NCBI GenBank assembly: GCA_038503075.1
Contig: JBCAML010000020.1
Span: 868,001 to 932,000, forward strand
DNA length: 64,000 nucleotides
Source: Gyromitra esculenta
Lineage: Eukaryota > Ascomycota > Pezizomycetes > Pezizales > Discinaceae
Reading direction: 5' to 3'
This document shows, in pieces, positions 33,150-43,886 of this stretch. How positions within the stretch are numbered: the first letter of the stretch is position 1; each line of letters begins with the position of its first letter. The position numbers and the translations under genes were made by a program. The notes under the pieces were generated by a model. It did no database searches. It was not told the origin of the DNA and was given only the letters and a program-made list of their open reading frames with translations.

Positions 33150-33270
33150 ACCTTCACACCCACGCCCACACCCAAGCCCACACCCACGCCTACCACCACA
33201 ACCACCACAAGCCCCGCCAGCACCAGCTGCCGCTGCTGCTGCTGTTGCTGCCGCTGTTGCTGCTGCATGT
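33150..33270. repeat. Trinucleotide/CCCACA low-complexity tract
   Basis: CCCACACC-type and GCTGCTGCTG-type repeats, encoding Ala/Gly runs on the minus strand within the unrecognised gene's last frame. Confidence 0.8.
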
Positions 33271-34188
33271 TGTCGATGGGCGATCCAGCCTGAAAGGAGT
33301 CTAATCATACGCTCCTGAGGGGTTTCCAGGTGAGCAAGACCCACTGGACCAAATGGCTGTGGATTTGGGGGGGCGCGGTTCCCGGCAGCAACGGCTGCAG
33401 CTACTTGTGGCCCTGCAGCCCAAGCTGCATCAGAAGCTGCTTGATCCTGGTCTTTGACTGCTCTCTGGTGCGCAGGTGTTATACCTGGATACCAGCCTTC
33501 CTCATGGGAGGAGAGAACATTTTCCGGCCCATAGAGGCTGCGGACAATGATCTCATAGTGCTTTAGGAGACGATCCTGGCGTTCCCTCCAGCACGAACCT
33601 ACAGAATCCTTCTCTTGAAGCCAGCTCGGAACTTCGGCGTTCGCTTCTTCCAGGTTGCTTTATTCTTGCCATGGCTGTCGTCCTCTGAATCTGATGGAGG
33701 GTCAAAGATATCGAATGGGAGGCGATATTCGCCCTCATTGCGATGCGCGCGGCTGCTGGTCGGTGGCGTATTTGGTCTGGCATCCATTTCCAGTCGGTAC
33801 GGCTCAACTATGCAGGTAATAGGAATGGCGGAGCTCATCCCTAGCCAGCCCTGAACCTGCCGGTTGTCAAATAGCTCCATGATATTGATATTATTAGGGT
33901 GCCCATCCTTTGCTCCAGCTGCTGGACCAGTCAAACTACCATATAACGTCCGTATAGATCTTCCCGCCAGTAGAGTTTGAGCTACAATAGCGTACAGCAA
34001 AACAAGGCTTGGATTATCCACATACCTAACATATGTTTGACTCGTAGGGTGATTCCAGGCATATAGGGTGGGAGCTATGCCAGCTGATCCACCTGGGCTT
34101 AAACACTTAGGTCTACAGTGATAAACTTTATCGCCTTCGGAGGAAAACCAGGGGCTGCAGGAGGGTTTGCAGCAATGAGTGGTACAGC

Positions 34189-34597
34189 TCTCAAGGGGTG
34201 AGATTCCTGTTAAGCTCTTCGGTATCCCCAAAGATGTGCAGTGCTACTTAACAACAAACAAGCCACGAGAAGAGTGCGAGGATTCCACAGGCTCTACGTG
34301 GGTATTGAGTCTAGGCGACTCTTGGGCAATGACGGCGAGGGTATGGAGATGCAACCGAGGTTTGTATTTGTGAAGATACAAAGAGTGTACTACAGAAGAC
34401 GTTGCTTAAAGAAAGAAGAAGGAAAAATACAATAAGAGGGGAAATTCCTTCGCTTATATATCCATAACCCAAGCCTTTGCTGACAAACGTATGACTCATT
34501 GTAAGTGGAAACCAAAGGAAACATAAAGAATACCTGTAACACTTGACAACCATACACCAGAATATCCATCCGACCAACGAAACAACTATCCATGAAA
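34189..34597 (-). repeat. Solo LTR X inside the unrecognised gene
   Basis: 409 bp, TCTCAAGG to CCATGAAA, flanked by perfect ACAGC (34184-34188 and 34598-34602). Confidence 0.92.
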
Positions 34598-35264
34598 ACA
34601 GCGGTAGAAGAACTTCCAGTGACAGCTACATGCCTTCATTAGTATATAAACAGATGGATTACTGCACATGATGGATTTCCACTTACTTATATCCTCCCCC
34701 AGATCGTCGCCCTGTGCTTTTAATCCTTCCCTAGCCTTCTTCATAAAGTCCTGGACCATACTCTCCAGGGCAAGGTTAAATTCCTTATGGGGACTATTGC
34801 ATGTGTTATGGTTGGTGACGAACTTCGGCATCTGAGACAGGAGATTCGGATGGTTCATCGTATAATCTAGCAGTTCCTGATATCTAGGGTTCTTTGTATA
34901 AAAAATCCTATTCATGGTGGCCCAGGCATGCACATGCTTCCTTACAGCAATACATTGGTTGTTGTTGAGAGATAGGTGAATCTTCCAGTTGGAGGTCTTC
35001 ATAATAGAGGTTTAGTAGCAGTTTATTTTTGATAAAACGACGAATTGAAGCAAGCTCTCAAGCTGACAGTTGCAAAGTGCTCGTGATTGTTATATGAGAG
35101 CATAGAGAATAGTTCGGAAAATAGTGCAGCAAAGAGAGCAGAGAATAGCGAAGTTTGTAGTAGATATAGATTCCAAGCGGTTCATGGGGAGCTAATGAGG
35201 GGTCAATAGGTCCTATTCTTATAGGAACACAATCATTCAAGTTGTCAATATATGACATACTTGA

Positions 35265-36000
35265 TGTAATGGGGGTAGTCCTACTGCTCTGTAGTGGGAA
35301 TAGGTATAGGAATACGGCCATTGCAAATACTAGAAATCAGGTTGAGATGTTAAGAGTATTTTTGTGCAGAGTACTCAATAATCTTAAGGAATCTACTCGG
35401 TAGTATTCTGTCTGATGAGACTGGGAAGAAGAGCAACAGAGGGCGGGGTCCTGCACTATCTTTATAGTGCTGTTGACTCGCCGTCCTTTTTCTGTTCTAC
35501 TCTGCTGGGGGCCCATCAAGACCCTGAGAACATGCCAAGATATTGCGAGCAGGGCACCTCAGGATTCAGCTAAAATCACTTCGGTGCTTCTCCGGCACTC
35601 CTCCATTGTTCTGTCCAGTTAGACCTTCTAGATCCGCCAGCTGCATGCCATGCCTATGCTGGATGCAGGAATTGGCGGTGATTAGTCTACTGTTGCATGA
35701 GAGGTGTCCTGCACTTAATAGATTCCCTATTGCCACACCAATGACTCTGGGCCACTGGTACATGCAAAGATGGATTGTGAACGCCACCACAGGAGCCTCC
35801 TGTGTTTGGTATCACAGGAGATATATCATTGGCTCATCAGCTAATGTTATTCTCGCTGGTTCCACTCCATCGAAACAGCAGGGTAGCAGGAATCTTCTAA
35901 CATGTGGTAGCTACACCACTCATGCTGATCCTTACCACCTCTCTGCTTGCCTGGTTCTATTATGCTTCACTGCAGGTAATGGTATTGTAGATCCGTTACA
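35265..36000 (-). repeat. Solo LTR A (copy 4)
   Basis: 736 bp, TGTAATGG to CCGTTACA, with perfect duplication CTTGA (35260-35264 and 36001-36005). Uninterrupted. Confidence 0.94.
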
Positions 36001-36550
36001 CTTGAAAGTGCACGGGCTCCATGAGCCTTTGAATCACTGGACAGGACTTACCATAGAAAAGACGATATCCATCGCTTATAGTATCAATATATCATTAACT
36101 TCTAAAGTATACAGCCAGCATTTGTACTTTGTTCATGTCATTTGGGCTTGAATTTAGCTCTCATTGTCCTTCGAGGCTCGAGTGACATCTTGTGAATTGG
36201 TTTGGAAGCTGTTTCGCGAATGCCAAGCAGCAGATATTGTGCAGGGTCTCGTCTCTAAAAGGGCTTAGTTTGTCCCCAACCACCTTTACAACCCCCACAG
36301 TTCCCGCCTCCTTATTATTTTGGGCTTCATGCTGAGCAATGAAGTCATGTTTTGCTTCCCTTAGCCTGAAACACTCTAGCGTTGAGCAAATGAGCAAGGT
36401 TTAGCCTTGTTCCTGGCCCTAGATCGTGATGCCAAGAAAGGGGTTCTCGCAGAAGCTCACCTTGTGATTTCTCTAAGTCTACACAGCGGAAATATCAACT
36501 GCATGAAAAAAGCCTTTTCAAGCTACCTCTCTTCCTTTACCTATTTTACA
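36001..36550. other. Unassigned stretch before the Plavaka relic
   Basis: A 78-codon minus ORF (36161-36397) has no recognised features. It may be the 5' part of the Plavaka element, whose frame is open from about 36407. Confidence 0.4.
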
Positions 36551-38831
36551 ATGTCATCTCCCTGCCCATATTGTCACCTTCAATTCAAGTATAGGGGCAC
36601 TCTCAAAAACCATATCAGCAATAAGCATCCCAGTGCCAGTGCTAAATATACTTCACAACAGGCGCAATTGGATGAAGAAGATCCTTTATATGACAAAATC
36701 CAGCTTGTCTTCGAAGATTTTGAAGTTCCAGCCTTCAATAATCAGTCCAACTATGAAAGCCTATCAGAATATAACAGGGAGGATGGCAAAGAGGAAGCTG
36801 ATGAGGATAATATCCATCCATTTCCAGGTGCAGGAGATAGCATAGGAGACGCTATATAGCAGGTATACCTGGAAATGCAGCCTTAACTTCCATTTAGCAG
36901 TGAGCAAAACTTTAGGCTGGGGTGCTGGTTTGTGCAGAGTGGTATGCCAAAAGATCATATCAATTGATTCTTCGCTGAAGGAATAGGAAGTGATAGCTCT
37001 TTAAGTTCTAGCTATGGGTTTTTTCAACAGGTTGAAAGGATGGAGTTGAGGCTTGGTTGGTTGAGCTGGAAGAGTGGTGAAGTCGATTTTGAAGCTTACG
37101 AGGACGAACTAGGTGATAAAAGCAATGATTTTATACCAGCCCAGAAATCGACCCCCTTTTTCTATCAAGTCATTGTGTCTTGTGCTACATACTTATTAGC
37201 TCAGCCATGCTACCAATCGGATAGGGTGTATGCACCAACTCAAGAGCCTAATAGTCAGGGCCATAGGATGGATTCGGAGATGCATACCGTTGATTGGTGG
37301 TGGGACACACAGGTACATCTTTTAGACCCAATTCGTCACTTTACTTACTGATGTAACAGATCTACAATACCGTTACCTGCAGTGAAGCATAATGGTACAG
37401 GACAAGCAGAGAGGTGGTAAGGATCAGCATGAGTGGTGTAGCTACCACATCCTAGAGGATACCTGCTACCCTGCTGTCTCGATGGAGTGGAACCAGCAAG
37501 AATAGCATTAGCTGACGAGCCAATGATATATCTCCGGTGATACCAAACACAGGAGGCTCCTGTGGTGGTGTTCACAATCCATCTTTGCATGTACCAGTGG
37601 CCCAGAGCCATTGGCGCGGCAATAGGGAATCTATTAAGTGTAGGACACCTCACATGCAACAGTAGACTGATCAGCGCCGATTCCTGCATCCAGCATAGGC
37701 ATGGCATGCAGCTGGCGGATCTAGAAGGTCTAACTGGACAAAACGAACAAGGAGTGCCGGAGAGCACCGGAGGGATCTTTAGTTGAATCCTGAGGTGCCC
37801 TGCCTGCAATATCTTGGCATGTTCTCAGGGTCTTGATGGGCCCCCAGCAGAGTAGAACAGAAAGAGAATGGCCAGTCAACAGCACTATAAAGATTGCGCA
37901 TGACCTCGCCACCTGTTGCTCTTTTTCCCAGTCTCTCCGGGAAGAATACTACGGAGTAGAGCCCTTAAGATTATTGAGTACCTTGCACGAAAATACTCTT
38001 AATATCTCAACCAGATTTCTAGTATTTGCAACAGCCCTATTCCTATACCTATTCCCACTACAGAGCAGTAGGACTACCCCCGTTGCAACTGATTGCGTCC
38101 TTTTGTAGGAAAGACTTCCAGGTGGCTCAAATGTTGCCCCTATTATTCTTTCCTCCAACGAAACTCACCTGACAAACTTCTCTGGGGACAAGAAAACCTG
38201 GCCAGTATATATGACCATAGGAAATATCAACCCGTGGATGAGAAACAGCCCTTCCATGTACACAAAAGTCTTCATAGCACTTCTTCCTGTTCCACCAAAG
38301 AACTCTGCATCCAATCAAAAAGATGATATATTGAGAAAGCGAAGTCATGAGATTTTGAAGGAGGTTCTGGAGCTGATTTTGGAGCCATTGGAGGCTGCTG
38401 GTAAAGGACTACCAGTCGGCTGCGGAGATGGCAAGCAGCGGCAATGCTTCTTTATACTCTCTGCTTCAATTGCGTAATATTGTTGAAAATCTTTGCCCCG
38501 TTGGTGGAGAAGACGAATATCGTCTTGGTAATCTTCAGAATCATCCTCTCAACTCTCGTGAGCATGGAGAGTATGCTAGGTACCTTGATGAGTGCGAGGC
38601 CGGCAATGACGAAGCAGGAAATGTGCTGGAGAAAAAGGGGGTAAAACTGACACGAGGCCTCCTTTGGAATCTTCCATTCGTAGAATGTTGAGATCTACTG
38701 AAGCCAGACCTTTTCCATGTAGTATACCTGGGAATGTTCATCCATATGATGGGCTGGCTAATGGCTTTCTTAAAAAAACATGGGCGTAAGGAGAGGTTTG
38801 ACAAGACTTGGATGTCTCTTCTACCCTACTA
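36551..38831 (+). pseudogene. Plavaka-type (CACTA-related) transposase relic
   Basis: Starts MSSPCPYCHLQFKYRG with a C2H2 finger (C..C..H..H), the usual N-terminal zinc finger of Plavaka proteins. After stops, matching blocks continue: FFYQVIVSC.. near 37155, then past the LTR A at 37352-38087 IILSSNETHLTNFSGDKKTWPVY-type sequence with TIGNI near 38210, LPVP near 38285, GDGKQRQCF near 38430, and DLLKPDLFHVVYLG with a MMGWLMAFLKKHG tail (about 38690-38800). Plavaka transposases move by cut-and-paste. Several stops and frame changes and the LTR make it inactive; the C-terminal part is missing. Identification is from remembered family motifs. Confidence 0.75.
37352..38087 (+). repeat. Solo LTR A (copy 5) in the Plavaka relic
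   Basis: 736 bp, TGTAACAG to CCGTTGCA, flanked by perfect ACTGA (37347-37351 and 38088-38092). Confidence 0.94.
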
Positions 38832-39009
38832 GGGGGAAATTAAAGTATTCAGATGCCCCAAAAACCCTAACCCATGTCTCGGCATTGTAAGATTTAATCA
38901 TCTTCACAGCTTCTTGTGTAGTTCTATCAATACTCACCCAAATAAGATGCATATAGGGCCAAATGAAAGGTAGCGAGCAAGAGAATAAAACTAAAAATAT
39001 AATATACAT

Positions 39010-40626
39010 CTATGCATGATAATTATTTCCACCATTCACAGCTATGCAACGTTGCATAACAGTTGGTAATTTAGCTATCTCAGTATTGATTTCCTCAACC
39101 GTAATTTTATCCCACTCTTCTCGTAAAACCCTTTTCATTTCACGGATGGTATGAGGTAATGGTCTAGGATGGGATTATTGGTTGTCACAGATAGTATCTC
39201 GGTTATAATGTCCTGGTTTCTCGGTTAGGTTTAGGTGATGAGTCAGAGTATGGAAAAGCGGGGTATTTAAGGAAGGGTTTTTTGGTCGCTTGTTGTTTCC
39301 TTTCTCTCTTTCCTTAAGCAACATTCTCTTTTCACTTCTACCTGTATTACTTCAAATACTACCTCGATTCTACTTCAGAATCCTCGCTGTCACTTGTTAC
39401 CTCGCTGCACTTATCTCGCCTTGAGATAGACCACACGTAGAACTTGTAGAAACCTTGCACTCCTTGAACGTGTTAAGTACTTCATTTAAGTAGCACTGCT
39501 CACCTTCAGGGACACTTAAGGGCTTAATGAAGAACGAGACCGTGAGATTTCATCTCACTAACTATAGTAATTCTCTCTAAACCCCTTCTTATGTGTATCC
39601 TCTTTTTTAATAGCGCCCAAATCCTCTCAATAGGATTAAAATCAGGAGAATTAGGTGGCCATTCTATCTTTTGATACCCTTTTTCAGATGCTCTTGTGTT
39701 GTGTAATCAGAGCTATGATAAGCAGCGCCATCCTCCATAAGTATAAAATTAGGGTTCTCCACCATCAATCGTTTGCATTCAGGCCATAAAATTGGTTTGC
39801 ACACATTTTGAATATACTGCCAGGAATCAATTCTACGTCCTTCTCCTTGTTTGATTTTTGTGATTTTGTGTTTTTTTCCTTGCCATGATTGTGTTGTTTT
39901 AGGAGGCTTTTCTCCCTATGCTTTGGCAACAGCTCGTATTTCTCGTGCATTTTGAAGTTCCTTCTCTTTAAATGCTTTCCACTCGGCAGAATCTATCCAT
40001 TCATTGTTGAGATGTTCTTCTTCCACTTTGTATTGTGCATTTAACTGAGATATCTCAATCTTTGCAGCCTCTTGTTCCTCTTCTGTCTCTGCATCCCACA
40101 CATGAAAAGGTTCCTTTTGATTCCATATAATAAATCCCCAACACATCACCGATGGTCCCTGCTTCTTGTTTGCTCCTACACAGTCATCATGCCATTGCTC
40201 ATCTTTATCTCGCCACACCAAAGAAACACCAAAAATAGCTCCCACTTCAATAGACATCTCATCAGTAAAACCACAGATGGACCATTCTTTATCAGCCTCC
40301 TGATGTTGCCGAGCCTGACAGTACACCAAACGAACAGCTTTGTTCTCAGTAGGGAGAGTAAACTTAAACTCCTCCCAGTATGCTTTGAATCATCTCTCAT
40401 GCAGTGCTTTAAGTACTGGGAAATCGCTGACATGACTTAATCCAGCTTCACCACACGAATCGACTAGTTTCATACGCCGGGTCTTGAAGTCACACTTGAC
40501 ATCAGCAACCAACAGGTCCTTCTCTTCTTCACTCAGGACTTGTGGCTGTCCACTTCTGTCATTTGGCTTCAAAACATTCACTGCAATTAACTCCAAGAGT
40601 GGTATCTCTTCTGGTAACACTGGCAC
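39010..40626 (-). pseudogene. Tc1/mariner element 3 transposase (DD34E), broken
   Basis: A third, distinct mariner-type transposase. From the right: a helix-turn-helix half (40626-40390), then GFTDEMSI (first Asp), VMCWGFI, an acidic helical insert (..EEEQEAAKIE..), LMEDGAAYHS (second Asp) near 39730, and EWPPNSPDFNPIERIW (Glu 34 residues after the second Asp), ending GGNNYHA at 39010. Several stops and a solo LTR X (39138-39547) interrupt it. Its right side is cut by LTR A copy 6. Not closely related in sequence to mariners 1 and 2. Confidence 0.85.
39138..39547 (+). repeat. Solo LTR X in mariner 3
   Basis: 410 bp, TTTCACGG to CCGTGAGA, flanked by TTTCA (39133-39137 and 39548-39552). Confidence 0.91.
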
Positions 40627-40678
40627 AGGCCCGGGTATGTGCTGATCGATTGAGGATGTTGATAGAGAGAGTCCGTCT

Positions 40679-41412
40679 TGTAACGGATCTACAATACTGT
40701 TACTTGTAGTGAAGCATTATAGTACCGGACAAGCAGAGAAGTAGTAAGGATCAGCATGAGTGGTGTAGTGACCACATCCTAGAGGATCCTGCTACTCTGC
40801 TGTTTTGATGGAATGGGACCAGTGAGAATAGCATTAGCTGACGAGTCAATGATATATTTCTGGTGATACCAAACACAGGAAGCTCCTGTGGTGGCGTTCC
40901 CAATCCATCTGTGCATGTACCAGCGGCCCAGAGCCATTGGCGCGGCAATAGGGAATCTATTAAGTGCAGGATACCTCTCATGCAACAATAGACTGATCAG
41001 CGCCAATTCTTGCATTCAGCATAGGCACGGCATGCAGCTGGCGGATCTAGAAGGTCTAACTGGACAGAACTGAGGAGTACTGGAGAGCGCCAAAGTGGTT
41101 AAATGCTTAATGCTGAGGTGTCCCGCCCACAACAGTTTGGCATGTTCTCAGGGTCTTGACAGGCCCACAGCAGAGTAGAACAGAAAGAGCATGGTGAGTC
41201 AGCAGCACTATAAAGATAGTGCATGACCCCACCACCTGTTGCTCTTCTTCCCAGTCTGAGGAGGCAGAATACTACCCAGTAGCGCACTTAAGATTATTGA
41301 GTACCTTGCATGAAAATACTCTTAAAATATCTCAACCAGATTTCTAGTATTTGCAACGGTCGTATTCCTATACTTATTTCCACTCTAGAGCAGAAGGACT
41401 ACCCCGGTTACA
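40679..41412 (+). repeat. Solo LTR A (copy 6)
   Basis: 734 bp, TGTAACGG to GGTTACA. Flanks CGTCT and GTATA do not match, so the duplication is lost or the LTR was rearranged. Confidence 0.88.
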
Positions 41413-41869
41413 GTATAATCTTAAGGCTTCAATCACCTTGAGATTCCCTTGAAAAAAAAGCACTACCTCCCGATATATGCCTGTTTTTTTTTTTTTTTTT
41501 GTTTAAATCATTTGATTATTGTTTCTTGGTACAAAACCGCTTATGCAACACAAAGGTTATGAAGTCAAAAAACCTATCCCCAACAAATAAACACCCTTAT
41601 CCGCCTGGGTAACCAGAGAGAACACAAAGAAAAAGCGAACCAAGTACTTTCAACAGAACAAGACAATGTTCCTGCGATAAACGACTTAACAGTGCAGGGA
41701 AAAAATTGACAACAAATGCCTGTGAGAGCACAGAGACTTGTAAACAACCAAAAAACAATGAGAAACAGTAGAAGAAAGTCCGCAGTAAAGCTGCAATGGA
41801 AATAAAGAGCAGCCAGGAAAAAATTCCAATCAAAGTTAGTTGGGGTTGAACAAGTATAAGTAAAGTGAC

Positions 41870-43721
41870 CTAAAGGTCCATCTGGTCATCTGCCGGAGGG
41901 GGCGCTGAAGCCTTTGAAGGGCGTGATGGGCAGCTGTTCAGGTGTGACTCATGGGGTCTGTCGCAGTTGACACACTTGACAAGAGTGTGAGAGCAGAGGC
42001 AGCCTTTAGTTGAACAAGAGAGTGTGGGGCAGCTATGAGCTGCAGTGGGGTGAAGTCCAACACACCAGCGACAGCATGGTTGATTGGGGCATTTGTTTGT
42101 GTGGTGTCCAAATTTGTGGCATTGGGAACACTGGGTGGAGGGTCCTAAACAGAGTTTGCGTTCGGATCTAACAGTGGTGGAGAAGGCAGATAAGCGAGTG
42201 CAGTTGTTTCACGGATAGGATCGGGTAATGGGTCAGGATGGAGTTATTGGTTGTCACGGGTTATTCTTTCATAATGTCTTTGTTGTTCGGCTATGTTTCG
42301 GTTATGTGTCGGAATATGAGAAAAGCGGGGTATTTAAGTGATGGGTTTTGGTCGTTTGTTGTTCTTTCTCCCTTTTTCCTTAAGCAACTTTCTTACTTTA
42401 CTTCTACTGTATTACCTTAATACTACCTCGATTCTATCTCAGAATCCTCGCTGTCGCCGTCGCTGTGAAAACCCTTACACTTAACTCGCCTTGAGTTTGA
42501 CCCACGTAGGACCTGTAGAAACATCATGACTCTTATCGTTTGGCCTCTCGTTTAAGTAGCACTGCTCACCTTCAGGGATACTGAAGGGCTTAATGAGGGA
42601 TCAAACCGTGAGAAGTTGGCGATCTCATTGGCTTTGGGGCCAGAGAGTGTGATGACAATTGAGAAAACTGTTTTTCCTCTTCGTTTTTCAGGTAGAGTGA
42701 GCCATCTTAGGGGGAAATCCATGATAAGGCCAGGGTTGAAGTTGCAGAGTTCTTGCTGAATGGCAAGAGGCTCCATAGAAGTGGGGATACCATGTACAAC
42801 AAGTTGATGCAGTGGTTCTTCAAGGTGTAGGGAGCGAGCTCCTGGGATGATGTGGAGAAATTGGCCAACTTTACTGTAATGAGTGTTGGCAAACATGTTG
42901 TTCATGACCATCAACGACACATTCTGGGAATGTGTATCTATTGCCACAGACTGGATGGTAATGGAACCAATGGCAGAGTTGAGTTTATCTCTGAGTTCGG
43001 TGGGTGACCCTTGGGAAAGGGGAGAGCCGTCTCGTTTGACAAGCAAACGACGAGTGTGCATGGTGGAAGATGTTGAAGGAGAGGGAGAAGAAATCTTAGG
43101 GGCAGGGGCGTTAGCAGCCTGTTTGGCCTTTGCTGGTTGGGACTTTCTCTTGGGTTTGCTGGCGGCCACCTGGGCCCATTGCAAAGGCTTTGGGGCAGGA
43201 GGAGCAGGAATTGCAGCAGCAGGTGCAGGAGGAGGAGGAGCACCGAATGGTGCAGGTGGTGCTGAGGGCGCTGCTTTCCCTACTGTGAGAAGGTGCATGC
43301 GCTCTTGTTTACTCAGAGTTGGTGACTCTGGAAACATATCGGGTAGAGGTGCTAGACTCTTAGCAGCCTCTTTCAGTAGGGTGACCTCGCTTTGTAGATG
43401 CTGGATCATGTTAAGGAGGGAGGTGAAGTGGATAAGATTCAGTTGGTCAGCATTTGTAAGGCACTGGCTAACTGTCTTTAAGGTAATGGGGGCACCTCTA
43501 ATCCCATTATCCTTGTTTAGGATTAACTTAATGCAGTTTGTAGGGTGGGAAAAGACAGGTGGTGATGGAGGAGAGGTGTCGGCTCTCTGCCATTTCGCTG
43601 GTGAGGGGGTTCTTGGTTCCGCCATGGCAGTTGCGGAGGAAGCAGGAGTGGTAGAGGCTTTGCCTCTTTGGAGAGAGGGGAAGAGAGGTGTAAAGATTCT
43701 TGCTGTGTCTTCTGAAGACAT
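41870..43721 (-). pseudogene. ORF1 of LINE G2, split by LTR X
   Basis: Starts MSSEDTARIF at 43721, as in G1, and differs from G1 by only a few residues. The frame runs into the LTR at 42613; the C-terminal zinc knuckles resume at 42201 and end at the stop at 41870. Apart from the insertion no damage was noticed in the N-terminal part. Confidence 0.87.
42207..42613 (+). repeat. Solo LTR X in G2
   Basis: 407 bp, TTTCACGG to CCGTGAGA, flanked by perfect AGTTG (42202-42206 and 42614-42618). A clean reference copy: TATA-like GGGGTATTTAAG, CTTAAGCAA, and the hairpin CCTTCAG-GGATA-CTGAAGG near the 3' end. Confidence 0.95.
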
Positions 43722-43886
43722 GCGATCGGAGTGGTGTTGTTAAAACAAGGATCCAACTTGTTTTTATGAGCGGGGTAATGGAATGAAGCCGAAGTGCTAG
43801 AGACTTTTGGCTGTGTGTAACGCCGTTGCAACGCAAAAGGTGGTGGTGAACTTTCAATCGGAGAGGTTGTAGCGGGGACGAAGGAT

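Larger units (their letters stand above)
33147..35002 (-). pseudogene. Unrecognised protein gene split by a solo LTR
   Basis: First part 35002-34603 (MKTSNWKIHLSLNN.., basic, with H/C residues), second part 34188-33599. Removing the LTR X at 34189-34597 and one ACAGC copy joins them in the same frame, giving about 330 codons. The junction region is Cys/His-rich (CHW..YRCTTHCC..C..VYHCRPKC), resembling a zinc-binding fold; an acidic/basic tail (SDSEDDSHGKNK) follows. After a stop at 33599 a further frame (about 33598-33147, HYEIIVRSLYGPENVL.., then an Ala/Gly repeat) continues in another phase, so a frameshift or unseen intron is likely there. I do not recognise the family; a host gene or a transposon-borne accessory gene are both possible. 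Confidence 0.55.
41484..43886 (-). mobile_element. ORF1-only LINE copy G2
   Basis: T(17) at 41484-41500, LINE tail, 3' UTR, ORF1 and 5' leader, in the same order as G1 and again without ORF2. Interrupted by LTR X at 42207-42613. Its 5' end (about 43886) abuts the integrase of gypsy C. From the leader through most of ORF1 it is nearly identical to G1. Confidence 0.88.

Noticed and set aside
35543..36151. 202-codon ORF with relatives at 3345, 37345, 52611 and 57478
   Set aside because: All lie inside LTR A copies on either strand; chance open frames of one repeated LTR.
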